From the NCBI RefSeq assembly GCF_004570875.1, contig NZ_SPQK01000017.1, forward strand, positions 1-64,000: 64,000 nucleotides of DNA, written 5' to 3'. Shown here one piece after another: positions 26,366 through 37,250 of this stretch. This DNA comes from Blastococcus sp. CT_GayMR16. Its GTDB lineage: Bacteria > Actinomycetota > Actinomycetes > Mycobacteriales > Geodermatophilaceae. Under the pieces are notes generated by a model that was not told the origin of the DNA, made no database searches, and saw only the letters and a list, made by a program, of their open reading frames with translations. The translations under genes and the position numbers were made by a program. Each line of letters opens with the position of its first letter. Positions within the stretch are counted from its first letter, which is position 1.

Positions 26366-26382
26366 GGGACCAAGGGCCCGAC
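26366..26382 (-). promoter_or_regulatory. Dos (DevR) box-like palindrome
   Basis: GGGACCAAGGGCCCGAC agrees with the remembered DevR consensus GGGACTWWAGTCCCSAA at 12-13 of 17 positions, and similarly on the other strand, as expected of a palindrome. It is 37-53 bp before the universal stress gene, a common place for DevR activation. By-eye match only. Confidence 0.5.
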
Positions 26383-26692
26383 GGCCGATACGGGAAGCGT
26401 ACCGACATCGTTTCGCGTGGCTCGGGCTGCGTGTCCACACCCACAGTGACTTCCCAGGCGCTTCCGGGTGACCGCACAGCGCACCGCAGCGCGCCCGGAC
26501 GTGCGCGAACCGCACAGTCGCAGCGAATCGACGGCTGCGTGGCGATGCTGACGGCCCGCGCCGGCGCCCGAGCGTCACGTTCGCCCGCACGGCTCGTTGA
26601 CGTCGCGTGCCCGAGCTCTCGAGCTGCGGCGGAGGTGCTCGGAGCCTGAGGGTCGGGGTGTTCCGGATTCGCTCGTGCCCTGGTGAGGAGCG
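26383..26692. other. Intergenic region between the stress gene promoter and tRNA-Gly
   Basis: About 310 bp without a credible gene. A 102-residue frame on the plus strand has poor codon bias and no ribosome site. Composition is slightly less G+C rich than the neighbours. Apart from the Dos-like box at its left side and sequence that must contain the tRNA promoter on its left flank, I see nothing recognisable. Confidence 0.5.
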
Positions 26693-26766
26693 TGGAGCGG
26701 GTGACGAGAATCGAACTCGCACTGTCAGCTTGGGAAGCTGATGTTCTACCATTGAACTACACCCGC
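26693..26766 (-). tRNA. glyU: tRNA-Gly (anticodon CCC)
   Basis: Read on the minus strand the gene begins GCGGGTGTAGTTCAATGG and ends CACCCGCTCCA with CCA encoded. Acceptor stem GCGGGTG/CACCCGC pairs fully. The anticodon arm is TCAGC-TTCCCAA-GCTGA with CCC at positions 34-36, and the T arm contains GTTCGATTC. 74 nt including CCA. It reads glycine GGG codons. Confidence 0.94.
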
Positions 26767-26841
26767 GAACGCCCGCCAGACTACCTGGCGGCCCTTCCGC
26801 AGCGGCCATAGACCCCTCCTCGCAGCACTCCGCTGGACATG

Positions 26842-26883
26842 GCTGCGCCCCGTCCGCACTGGGGAAGTCGGACGGGGCGCAGC
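26842..26883 (-). terminator. Hairpin terminator after the subtilase gene
   Basis: Perfect 15-bp arms (26842-26856 and 26869-26883) around a 12-base loop, 15 bp after the protease stop. No U-run follows on the minus strand, as is common in high-G+C actinobacteria. It may also isolate the protease from the tRNA gene. Confidence 0.7.
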
Positions 26884-26898
26884 GGTACGGAGGGGTCC

Positions 26899-29667
<2,769 letters not shown>

Positions 29668-29830
29668 CCATCGCCCCCCGGACGCGCGCCCCCGGACCGT
29701 CCGGAGCCGTCCGCCACCGGTGGCCGGCAGCGGACGTGCGTCTTCTCCGGTGATCAACGGCGTGCCGCGGCCGGGGGTTGAGAAGGTTCGCCCGGAGGAG
29801 TGACGGGGGCGATTCCCTAGACTCCGCGCC

Positions 29831-30418
29831 ATGCTGCTGTCCGACCGCGACATCAAGGCCTCGATCGCCGAGGGCCGGCTCGGTCTCGAGCCCTACGACG
29901 CGGAGCTGGTGCAGCCCTCCAGCATCGACGTCCGGCTCGACCGGTTCTTCCGGGTGTTCAACAACTCCCGGTACACCCACATCGACCCGGCACTGCAGCA
30001 GGACGACCTGACGACCGAGGTCGAGCCGGACGGCGACGAACCGTTCGTGCTGCACCCGGGTGAGTTCGTCCTCGGGTCGACCCTTGAGGTGGTCAGCCTG
30101 CCGGACGACCTGGCAGCGAGGCTCGAGGGGAAGAGCAGTCTCGGGCGGCTCGGGCTGCTCACCCACTCCACCGCGGGGTTCGTCGACCCGGGGTTCTCCG
30201 GGCACATCACGCTGGAGCTGTCCAACGTCGCGAACCTGCCGATCACGCTCTGGCCGGGCATGAAGATCGGCCAGCTGTGCATGTTCCGGCTGACCAGCCC
30301 GTCGGAGCACCCGTACGGCTCGGCCGTCTACGGCTCCCGGTACCAGGACCAGCGCGGCCCCACGCCGTCGCGGTCCTACCGCAACTTCACCCGCGCGGAG
30401 ACCCGTCGTCCGACCTGA
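29831..30418 (+). CDS. dcd: dCTP deaminase (probably bifunctional dCTP deaminase/dUTPase)
   Basis: 195 residues. The start [39 protein letters not shown], the catalytic region [33 protein letters not shown] and [11 protein letters not shown] are diagnostic. Actinobacterial Dcd often converts dCTP directly to dUMP. Its last 32 bases overlap the 3' end of the convergent MFS gene. It diverges from the subtilase gene across 163 bp. Confidence 0.94.
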   Translation: MLLSDRDIKASIAEGRLGLEPYDAELVQPSSIDVRLDRFFRVFNNSRYTHIDPALQQDDLTTEVEPDGDEPFVLHPGEFVLGSTLEVVSLPDDLAARLEGKSSLGRLGLLTHSTAGFVDPGFSGHITLELSNVANLPITLWPGMKIGQLCMFRLTSPSEHPYGSAVYGSRYQDQRGPTPSRSYRNFTRAETRRPT

Positions 30419-31724
30419 CCGGGGTCACCACCGGCGGTTCCGCGCCGGCCGCCTCGACGACGTGGGTCGGCGCCGCCCCCGCTGACCAGCCCGGGACGGA
30501 ACGGTCCACCTCGTCGTCGACGTACCGGGGCCGGGTGACCACCCGGCCGAGGATCGTCAGGCCGACGACGCCGGCGAGCACCAGCACGAACATCCCGGTG
30601 TAGCCCCCGGTCACGCCGCGGAGCACCCCGACCAGGAGCGGGCCCGCGGCGGCCAGGAGGTAGCCCAGCCCCTGGACGACCGTGGCCAACGCGGCGGTCG
30701 TCTCCGCCGTCCGGGCGCGCAGCGGGATCAGGGTCAGCACCATCGGGAACGTGCCGAGTCCGAGCCCGAGCACGGCCATCCAGAGCCACGGCGCCGCCGT
30801 GGGCGCGACCCAGAGCCCGATCCAGCCGGCGGTGTAGCACCCCATGAAGGCGAGCAGCATCGGCCACTGGAGCCGGGGCCGGACGGTCAGGGTCGGGACG
30901 AGCATGCTGAACGGGATGCCGATGAGGGTGTTCAGGCCCAGCAGCAGGCCTGCGGTGGCCGCGCTCAGTCCGGCCTCGCGCAGGTACTGCGCCGACCAGC
31001 CGACGATGACGTAGGCCTGGGTCGCCTGGATCCCGAAGAACACGGTCAGGGCCACGGCGGTCCGGCTGTGCACCAGTGACCGCATCTGCACGGCGACGTG
31101 CGTCCCGCGGGATCCCCCGGCCGTGGCGGGCACGAGCAGCCACGCCAGGACGCCGACGAGGGACAGGACGGCCCAGATACCCAGGGCCCAGCGCCACCCG
31201 TCGGCGCCGACCGACGCGGCGATCGGCTGGGTGGCCACCGAGGCCGCCGTCCCGCCGATGCTGAGCGCGGTGCTGTACGCACCCACCAGCAGGCCGGTGC
31301 GGTGCGGGAAGTAGCGCTTCACCAGGCTCGGCAGGAGGACGTTGCCGAGGGCGCCGCCGGTCATCGCCAGCACGGTCCCGACGACGAACAGCCAGAACGA
31401 CCCGGCGACGCCGCGCAGGACGAGACCGCCGGTCATGGCCAGCAGGGCGCCCGCGAGCACGGTGGCGTCCCGGAACCGGGCCGACAGGGCAGGCCCCGCG
31501 AAGCCCAGGACGGCGAAGCAGAGCACCGGCAGCGAGGTCACGAGCCCCGCGAGGCCGCTGGAGAGACCCAGGCCGGCCTCGATCTCCTCCAGCACGGGGC
31601 CGACGCTGTTGACCGCCGTCCGCAGGTTCAGCCCGGTGAGGACGATCGCGACGCCGATCAGCACCAGCCCCCGCCGGTTCTCTCCGGCGGCGGGGGAGGG
31701 GGTCCGTGCGGCGGTGCGGGTCAC
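30387..31724 (-). CDS. MFS transporter, CynX/NimT family
   Basis: 445 residues with about 12 membrane spans, starting near [30 protein letters not shown], the landmark of the CynX/NimT (cyanate, 2-nitroimidazole) group. The conserved loop between helices 2 and 3 ([17 protein letters not shown]) is present. The GTG at 31724 follows GGAGG by 11 bases. The frame is open far upstream but that part belongs to the opposite reading of the DUF389 gene. Substrate unknown; an export role is usual for the family. The C-terminal tail of about 45 residues is hydrophilic. It overlaps dcd tail-to-tail by 32 bp. Confidence 0.86.
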   Translation of the reverse strand: MTRTAARTPSPAAGENRRGLVLIGVAIVLTGLNLRTAVNSVGPVLEEIEAGLGLSSGLAGLVTSLPVLCFAVLGFAGPALSARFRDATVLAGALLAMTGGLVLRGVAGSFWLFVVGTVLAMTGGALGNVLLPSLVKRYFPHRTGLLVGAYSTALSIGGTAASVATQPIAASVGADGWRWALGIWAVLSLVGVLAWLLVPATAGGSRGTHVAVQMRSLVHSRTAVALTVFFGIQATQAYVIVGWSAQYLREAGLSAATAGLLLGLNTLIGIPFSMLVPTLTVRPRLQWPMLLAFMGCYTAGWIGLWVAPTAAPWLWMAVLGLGLGTFPMVLTLIPLRARTAETTAALATVVQGLGYLLAAAGPLLVGVLRGVTGGYTGMFVLVLAGVVGLTILGRVVTRPRYVDDEVDRSVPGWSAGAAPTHVVEAAGAEPPVVTPVRSDDGSPRG

Positions 31725-31776
31725 CCCGGCATGGTCCTCCACCGCGCGCCGCGGGCCGCGCGGGGGCCGTCCGCCC

Positions 31777-32730
31777 TCAGTGGCCCCCAGCAGCGGGCAC
31801 TGACGGCAGCATGCGGGGGACCCGGCGCCAGACGGCCCGTTGGAGCGCAAGCGTCGCGGTGGCCGCGACGATGATCCCGGCCAGGTTGATCCCCAGCTGG
31901 GTGGCCGCGCGGACGAACTCCGGACCGCCGCCGAGCGCGAGGGAGATCGCCATGTCCGCGGCGGCCGGCACCGTGGTGACGGAGATGAAGACCCCGACGA
32001 GCGCCCCGCTCTTCGACGAGGTGAGCGACAGGACCCCTGCGACGCCGGCGAGCACGGCCACGACCAGGGACCAGCGGTCCGGTGCAGTGATGAAGCCCGT
32101 CTCCGGACGGTCGGCGCTGAGCAGTTCGGTGCCGAACCAGCCCAGGCCCCGGCCGACGAGGGTGACGGCGGCCGTGAGCCCGATGGCCACGACGAAGCCG
32201 ACCACCAGGGTGACGGCAGCGCGTCGGGCACTCCGCCTGCGGCCCTGCACCGCGGCGACGGCGAGAGCGGCGAGCGGGGCGAACTCGGGGCCGAGCACCA
32301 TCGCGCCGATGGTGAGGATCGCGGAGTCGTTGATGATCGCGACCGCGGCCAGGAGCGTCGCGATCGTGAGGAACGCCAGGTAGGAGACCGAGAGCGCGGA
32401 GTCGGCGTCGGTCGTCCGGACGATCTGCTCCCAGACCACCGCGTCCGCGGCATCCCCGGGTGCGTCGACCTCCGCCTTCCGGGCGGCGCTGGACACGGCG
32501 GCGTCGACCGCTGACATGACGATGGCCCCGTCCTGGTGCACCCGAAGCTCCCGCAGTGCCGCGACCAGCCCGTCGGCCGACTCCCGGGCGACGTCGGCGA
32601 GCACCAGGTCCCCGGGTGGGGAGACGGAGGCACCGGGGAGGACGACGAGGTGCGCCGTCCCCGGATTGCTCTCGAACAGGTCGCGAACCCGGTCGGTCCG
32701 GTCGGACGGCACGGTCACCCGCAGTTGCAT
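31777..32730 (-). CDS. DUF389 family membrane protein (TIGR00341 type)
   Basis: 317 residues. The N-terminal 110 form a soluble alpha/beta domain (MQLRVTVPSDRTDRVRDLFE, GTAHLVVLPGASVSPPGDLVLADVARESAD), and the rest has about six membrane segments with the family core YLAFLTIATLLAAVAIINDSAILTIGAMVLGPEFAPLAALAVAA and the SKSGALVGVFISVTTVPAAADMA loop. A GTG two codons upstream (32736) could be the start. Function of DUF389 is not established. It is upstream of the MFS gene (53 bp) on the same strand and may share its transcript. Confidence 0.8.
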   Translation of the reverse strand: MQLRVTVPSDRTDRVRDLFESNPGTAHLVVLPGASVSPPGDLVLADVARESADGLVAALRELRVHQDGAIVMSAVDAAVSSAARKAEVDAPGDAADAVVWEQIVRTTDADSALSVSYLAFLTIATLLAAVAIINDSAILTIGAMVLGPEFAPLAALAVAAVQGRRRSARRAAVTLVVGFVVAIGLTAAVTLVGRGLGWFGTELLSADRPETGFITAPDRWSLVVAVLAGVAGVLSLTSSKSGALVGVFISVTTVPAAADMAISLALGGGPEFVRAATQLGINLAGIIVAATATLALQRAVWRRVPRMLPSVPAAGGH

Positions 32731-32760
32731 CAGCACGGGCGCAGTTCTAGCCCGGAACGG

Positions 32761-32798
32761 CGACGGCGCGCGTCACCCGGAGGTGTCGCGCGCCGTCG
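32761..32798 (-). terminator. Hairpin terminator after the EtfD-like gene
   Basis: Perfect 12-bp arms (32761-32772 and 32787-32798) enclosing a second inner 4-bp stem CACC/GGTG with a CGGA loop. It is 10 bp after the EtfD-like stop and before the DUF389 start, so it should separate the two minus-strand transcripts. Confidence 0.72.
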
Positions 32799-32808
32799 TC
32801 CGACCTCG

Positions 32809-35103
32809 TCAGGCCTGGGGCCCGTGCTCCGTGGCAGGCGACCCGGCGCCCGCGGGGTCGTCGGCCACGGTGCCGACCTCGGGGCCGGAGTCGGTGCCCG
32901 GGGCGCCGACCGGCGCCATCGAGCGGAGCAGGATCTGGCTGACGTCGAGGACCTCGACGTGGTCCTTGGCCTCGCCGTTCTGCTTCTTCGTGTTCAGCGC
33001 GTCGCTCAACATCGTGATGCAGAACGGGCAGGCGGTGGAGATGACGTCGGGATCGAGCTCGAGCGCCTCCTCGGTGCGCTCGGCGTTGATCCGCTTGCCG
33101 ATCTTCTCCTCCATCCACATGCGCGCGCCGCCGGCGCCGCAGCAGAAGCCGCGGTCCTTGCAGCGGTGCATCTCCTGGGTGGACAGGCCCTGGACGGAGT
33201 CGAGGATCTCGCGCGGCGGTGTGTAGACCTTGTTGTGCCGGCCCAGGAAGCAGGGGTCGTGGTAGGTGACCTTGCGGTCGACCGGCGTGACCGGGGTCAG
33301 CCGGCCCTCCTCCACCAGCGTGCTGAGCAGCTGGGTGTGGTGGATGACCTCGTACTCGCCGCCGACCTGCGGGTACTCCCGCCCGAGGGAGTTGAAGCAG
33401 TGCGGGCAGGTCGCGACGATCTTGCGGGTGCCCGGCACGCGGCCCTCGAACGCGGCGTTGAGCGTCTCGACGTTCTCCATGGCCAGCTGCTGGAAGACGA
33501 ACTCGTTGCCCATGCGGCGGGCCGGGTCGCCCGAGCAGGTCTCGCCCGAGCCCAGGACGGCGAACTCGACGCCGGCGATGTGCATGAGCTCGGCGACGGC
33601 CTTGGTGACCTTCTTGGCCCGGTCGTCGATGGCGCCGGCGCAGCCGACCCAGAACAGGTACTCGACCTCGTAGGGGATCGGGCCGTCGACCATCCGGACC
33701 TCGAAGTCGAGCTCCTTGATCCACTCCTCGCGGACGTTGCCGCCCACGCCCCACGGGTTGCCCCGGTTCTCCAGGTTCTTCATCATCACGCCGGCCTCCG
33801 AGGGGAAGCTCGACTCGATGAGCACCTGGTAGCGGCGCATGTCGAGGATGTGGTCGACGTGCTCGATGTCGACCGGGCACTGCTCGACGCAGGCGCCGCA
33901 GTTGGTGCAGCTCCACAGGACGTCGGGGTCGATGACCCCGCCCTCCTCGAGGGTGCCCACCAGCGGGCGGTGCGCCTGGGCGTCGTTGGTGCCCTCAATG
34001 CGGGCGTAGCCCGACGCCCAGGCCTGCTCGTCGCTGGGACGAAGGACGTCGTAGTCGGGTGCGGTCTCGCTCGCGGTCTGCGCGCCGAGCAGGTACGGGG
34101 CCTTGGCGTACAGGTGGTCCCGCAGGTCCATGATCAGCATCTTCGGCGACAGGGGCTTGCCGGTGTTCCAGGCCGGACACTGGCTCTGGCACCGCCCGCA
34201 CTCGGTGCAGGTGGTGAAGTCCAGCATCCCCTTCCAGGTGAAGTCCTCGATCTTGCCGCGACCGAAGACGTCGTCCTCGCCGGGATCCTCGAAGTCGATC
34301 GGCTTACCGGCCGACGTCATCGGCTGCAGCGGGCCGAGCGCCACGCCGCCGTCGGCCTCGCGCTTGAAGTAGATGTTGAAGAAGGCGCTGAACCGGTGCC
34401 AGGCGACGCCCATGTTGAGGATCCGGCTGATGACCACGAGCCAGGTCAGCGAGACCACGATCTTGACGAACGCGACCACCGTCAGGAGGTCGGGGCTGTC
34501 GGGCAGCAGGTTCGCCAGGGCGCCGGAGATCGGGTGCGACCAGGCGGGGGCCTCGGTCAGGTCACTGGAGACCTTGAGTGCGCGGATGAGCAGGATGCAG
34601 ACGCCGACGGTGAGGACGACGGCCTCGACGAAGTAGCCGCGGCCCTCGTTCGACCCGGCGAAGCGGCTCTTCCGGCCCTGGCGGCGCGGGTGGTCCTTCT
34701 GGCGCCGGTAGATCAGGTAGAGGATGCCGAGGATCGTGCCGGTGCCGATGATGTCGGCGAAGAGGTTCCAGAGGAACCACTCCCCGATCAGGGGTAGGTG
34801 GAAGGACGGGTTCCAGACCTCGCCGAAGGCCTCGACCAGGGTGAGGAACAGGCCGTAGAACCCGACGAACACGAACCAGTGGGCGGCGCCGATGGCCGAC
34901 CACTTGAGCATCCGGGTGTGGCCCAGCGACTCGACCAGCAGCGTCTTCACGCGGCTCTTCACCGGGCCGAAGCGGGTGCCGTCGGGCTGGCCGGTGCGGA
35001 TGATCCGCACCATCGCGCGGACCGCCCGATAGGCGAGGACCGACGACACGATCAGGAACAGGACGCTGATCGTGCCCAGCACGACCTGCAACGGGCCCGT
35101 CAT
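32809..35103 (-). CDS. etfD: EtfD-like membrane iron-sulfur oxidoreductase
   Basis: 764 residues. About five to six membrane helices occupy 1-250, with His residues placed for heme b. Then two 4Fe-4S motifs, CTECGRCQSQCPAW and CTNCGACVEQCPVD, and two CCG-type heterodisulfide-reductase-like modules (GCAGAIDD with SGETCSGDPARRMGNEF and TCPHCFNSLGREYP; CFLGRHNKVY, FCCGAGGARMWMEE, CPFCITMLSDAL). This architecture matches mycobacterial EtfD (Rv0338c), which takes electrons from ETF, and thus from acyl-CoA dehydrogenases, to the menaquinone pool. A motif identical in core to that before fadE5 lies 176 bp upstream. etfA and etfB are not in the window. Confidence 0.87.
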   Translation of the reverse strand: MTGPLQVVLGTISVLFLIVSSVLAYRAVRAMVRIIRTGQPDGTRFGPVKSRVKTLLVESLGHTRMLKWSAIGAAHWFVFVGFYGLFLTLVEAFGEVWNPSFHLPLIGEWFLWNLFADIIGTGTILGILYLIYRRQKDHPRRQGRKSRFAGSNEGRGYFVEAVVLTVGVCILLIRALKVSSDLTEAPAWSHPISGALANLLPDSPDLLTVVAFVKIVVSLTWLVVISRILNMGVAWHRFSAFFNIYFKREADGGVALGPLQPMTSAGKPIDFEDPGEDDVFGRGKIEDFTWKGMLDFTTCTECGRCQSQCPAWNTGKPLSPKMLIMDLRDHLYAKAPYLLGAQTASETAPDYDVLRPSDEQAWASGYARIEGTNDAQAHRPLVGTLEEGGVIDPDVLWSCTNCGACVEQCPVDIEHVDHILDMRRYQVLIESSFPSEAGVMMKNLENRGNPWGVGGNVREEWIKELDFEVRMVDGPIPYEVEYLFWVGCAGAIDDRAKKVTKAVAELMHIAGVEFAVLGSGETCSGDPARRMGNEFVFQQLAMENVETLNAAFEGRVPGTRKIVATCPHCFNSLGREYPQVGGEYEVIHHTQLLSTLVEEGRLTPVTPVDRKVTYHDPCFLGRHNKVYTPPREILDSVQGLSTQEMHRCKDRGFCCGAGGARMWMEEKIGKRINAERTEEALELDPDVISTACPFCITMLSDALNTKKQNGEAKDHVEVLDVSQILLRSMAPVGAPGTDSGPEVGTVADDPAGAGSPATEHGPQA

Positions 35104-35278
35104 GTTTTCCTCCCGCGTACGCCTGGTGGCGTTGGTTGCTCACGTCCGCCACACGGCGACGACAGGGTGATCATCGGAGCACCTGGCGTCCCCCGCACCG
35201 GCGGGGAGCCGGCGCGCGGATCGCGTGCGGGCAAAGCTGCCTGCACTGCTCCGCACGATAGCTGGCGCCGCGTTCGGC

Positions 35279-35292
35279 TACTCACCGGTAAC
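35279..35292 (-). promoter_or_regulatory. Putative operator upstream of the EtfD-like gene
   Basis: TACTCACCGGTAAC differs by one base from TACTCACCAGTAAC at 5305-5318 upstream of the fadE5-like gene. It lies in the 217-bp gap between the thioesterase stop and the etfD start. Recurrence before two functionally linked genes suggests one regulator. Confidence 0.47.
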
Positions 35293-35320
35293 CCCGGCGC
35301 GCCCGGACGCCTGGAACGGG

Positions 35321-36142
35321 TCATCGGATCAGGGTGTCCTGGCCGAGCGAGGCCGCGAGCGATCCGTCGGCGGTGTGCACGGTGCCGCGCACGGTTCCCC
35401 GCTGATGACTGTTGGAGACCGACTCCAGGTTCAGCAGCGTCCACTCGTCCGCCCGCACGGGGCGGTGCCACCACAGGGCGTGGTCCAGGCTGGTCAGGAC
35501 GTTCGCCCGCCGGTACAGCCCGGCGGTCACCGACGAGGCGATCGTGACCCCGAGGTCGGAGGCGTACGCGATCGCACTGGCGTGCACCGCCGGGTCGTCG
35601 GGCAGCGGATCGGCGGCCCGGAACCACACCCGCCGGCTGAACTCCCGGGTGCCGTCGGGGCCCTCCGGAGCCGGCGGGAGCTCGCGCAGGTCGAACACCG
35701 AGAAGTAGTCGGACTCGGCGAGGTACGGCGACCAGGCGCCGGCGGGCTCCTCCGCGTCCGGCGCGGCGGGACGGGCCAGCTGGTACTCCACGCCCTCGGT
35801 GTCGGGCCCGGTGCGGTGGAAGGACACGGTCGCGGTGAAGACCCGGCGGCCGTCCTGGTCCGCGTCGACCTGCCGCAGGGTGAACGACCGGCCGTCCCGG
35901 ACGCGGGAGACGCGGTACTGCAGCGGCCGGCTCGGTAGGGCGACCGCCAGGAAGTGCGCGTGCATCGAATGGGGCGTTCGGTCGCCGTCCGTCGTCGCCA
36001 TGGCTGCGCTCGTCGCCTGCGCGAGCTGTTGGCCGCCGAAGACGAATGCCGAGTCCCACTCCGGATAGACCGCCGGGACGAACACGTCGTCCCCCCGGGA
36101 CTCCAGCGTGACCAGGTCGGTGAAGGTGTGGCGGTTGCTCAC
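35321..36142 (-). CDS. Acyl-CoA thioesterase (TesB-like double hotdog)
   Basis: 273 residues. The first hotdog carries PEWDSAFVFGGQQLAQATSAAMATT and HSMHAHFLAVALPSRPLQYRVSRVRDGRSFTLRQV, and the second ends with SLDHALWWHRPVRADEWTLLNLESVSNSHQRGTVRGTVHTADGSLAASLGQD split over strands; the Asp/Ser-Thr/Gln pattern of TesB is visible. It hydrolyses acyl-CoA to free acid and CoA. The GTG at 36142 overlaps the LLM gene stop as GTGA, so the pair is translationally coupled. It is just upstream of the EtfD-like gene, in line with a lipid-degradation role. Confidence 0.82.
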   Translation of the reverse strand: MSNRHTFTDLVTLESRGDDVFVPAVYPEWDSAFVFGGQQLAQATSAAMATTDGDRTPHSMHAHFLAVALPSRPLQYRVSRVRDGRSFTLRQVDADQDGRRVFTATVSFHRTGPDTEGVEYQLARPAAPDAEEPAGAWSPYLAESDYFSVFDLRELPPAPEGPDGTREFSRRVWFRAADPLPDDPAVHASAIAYASDLGVTIASSVTAGLYRRANVLTSLDHALWWHRPVRADEWTLLNLESVSNSHQRGTVRGTVHTADGSLAASLGQDTLIR

Positions 36143-37014
36143 GGCTGCGAGGAACTCGCGATCGTCTCCGCGGCGAAGGCGTCGATCCACCGGCGGGCCT
36201 CGTCGAGGGTGGACTCGGCGGTCAGCCCCGGGATGTGGGTGATCACGCGGGTGACCCCGGCCTGTTCCAGTGCCCCGAGGTCGCCGCCCTCGGGCGCGAG
36301 AGACGCGGTGATCTCGAACGGATGGTCGCCCAGGCCGGCCTCGCTCCGGGCCTTGGTGAGCCCGGCGATCCGCCCTGCGATCTCGTCGACGTCGCTGGAG
36401 CCCAGTTCCATCCACCCGTCACCCATGAGCGCCGCCCGGCGCAGGGCGGCCGGCGAGGTGCCGCCCAGCTCGATCGGGATGGACGGCTTCTGGATCGACT
36501 TGGGGCGGAAGTGCACGGGCCCGAAAGAGAAGTGCTGCCCCTCGTGCGTGATCGGGTCCTGGCCCGACCACAGCCGGCGCAGCAGCGGGATGATCTCGTC
36601 CATCCGGCTGCCGCGTTCGGCGAACGGGACGCCGGCCGCGTCGAACTCGTCCTTCAGCCAGCCGACCCCTGCACCGAGGGTGACGCGCCCGCCCGACAGC
36701 CGGTCGAGCGTGACGACCGAGCGGGCGGTCACCAGCGGGTGCCGCAGCGGGAGGACGTAGACGTTCGTGCCGAGCCGGAGGGTCGTCGTCGCGGTGGCGA
36801 TCCCCGCGAGCATCACGAACGCGTCGTACAGCGGGCTGTCCGGCGTGATGGGGGCGTTGCCGTCGGACGCGTACGGGTACGTGCTCGGCAGCGTCGCCGG
36901 CAGGACCAGGTGCTCCCCGAACCACACCGACTCGAAGCCGGCCGCCTCGACCTGCCGGGCCACGTCCGTGTACCAGCGGGGCCGCAGGCCCACCAGCGTC
37001 AGTCCGAACTTCAT
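36139..37014 (-). CDS. LLM class F420-dependent oxidoreductase
   Basis: 291 residues, beginning MKFGLTLVGLRPRWYTDVARQVEAAGFESVWFGEHL, followed by TLRLGTNVYVLPLRHPLVTARSVVTLDRLSGGRVTLGAGVGWLKDEFDAAGV, all typical of F420-dependent LLM enzymes (TIGR03619 style). The ATG at 37014 is preceded by GGAGAG directly upstream. It overlaps the thioesterase by GTGA, hinting at a joint role in acyl or xenobiotic turnover. Two similar imperfect inverted repeats lie 80-150 bp upstream. Confidence 0.86.
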   Translation of the reverse strand: MKFGLTLVGLRPRWYTDVARQVEAAGFESVWFGEHLVLPATLPSTYPYASDGNAPITPDSPLYDAFVMLAGIATATTTLRLGTNVYVLPLRHPLVTARSVVTLDRLSGGRVTLGAGVGWLKDEFDAAGVPFAERGSRMDEIIPLLRRLWSGQDPITHEGQHFSFGPVHFRPKSIQKPSIPIELGGTSPAALRRAALMGDGWMELGSSDVDEIAGRIAGLTKARSEAGLGDHPFEITASLAPEGGDLGALEQAGVTRVITHIPGLTAESTLDEARRWIDAFAAETIASSSQP

Positions 37015-37093
37015 CTCTCCGCCTTCGTCTGCCCAGGTCGTCGGGACACGCGGCGCTGCCGGAAGGCGGGGGCCGTGGACGCGTCGTCCCCGA

Positions 37094-37172
37094 TATCGAC
37101 AGGTGCTCGGTATCTCCCCGAGGAAAGCAGGCCGCGTCCGAGTTGTCGATAGGCATTCGATAACTGCGGACG
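37094..37172. promoter_or_regulatory. Two related inverted-repeat motifs upstream of the LLM gene
   Basis: ATCGACAGGTGCTCGGTATC (37094-37113) and GTCGATAGGCATTCGATAAC (37145-37164) share 13 of 20 positions and are 51 bp apart, close to five helical turns. The second lies inside a larger hairpin (37135-37172) with CGTCCG/CGGACG outer arms. They may be operators for the LLM-thioesterase transcript or part of the repeat-rich gap that follows. Confidence 0.38.
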
Positions 37173-37194
37173 CCGAACCGAATGTCGCCGTGTG

Positions 37195-37250
37195 GTGGCC
37201 AGGTCCGCGCTGCAGCGCGGCCTTGGCCACGACACCCCGGTACCGGGTCA
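37195..37250. repeat. Palindromic repeat, copy A
   Basis: A 36-bp palindrome (37195-37230) centred on CTGCAG, with 16 of 18 base pairs, followed 29 bp from its centre by CCCGGTACCGGG (37236-37247). The same two-part layout with the same 29-bp spacing is found at 38316-38375. Copy A reaches into the stop codon of the 37248-38246 gene. Confidence 0.68.

Noticed and set aside
26383-26692. Plus-strand frame of about 100 codons before the tRNA
   Set aside because: No ribosome site, poor codon position bias and no recognisable domain.
32761-32798. Palindrome as possible mobile repeat
   Set aside because: Position 10 bp after a stop and simple stem-loop form are fully explained by termination.
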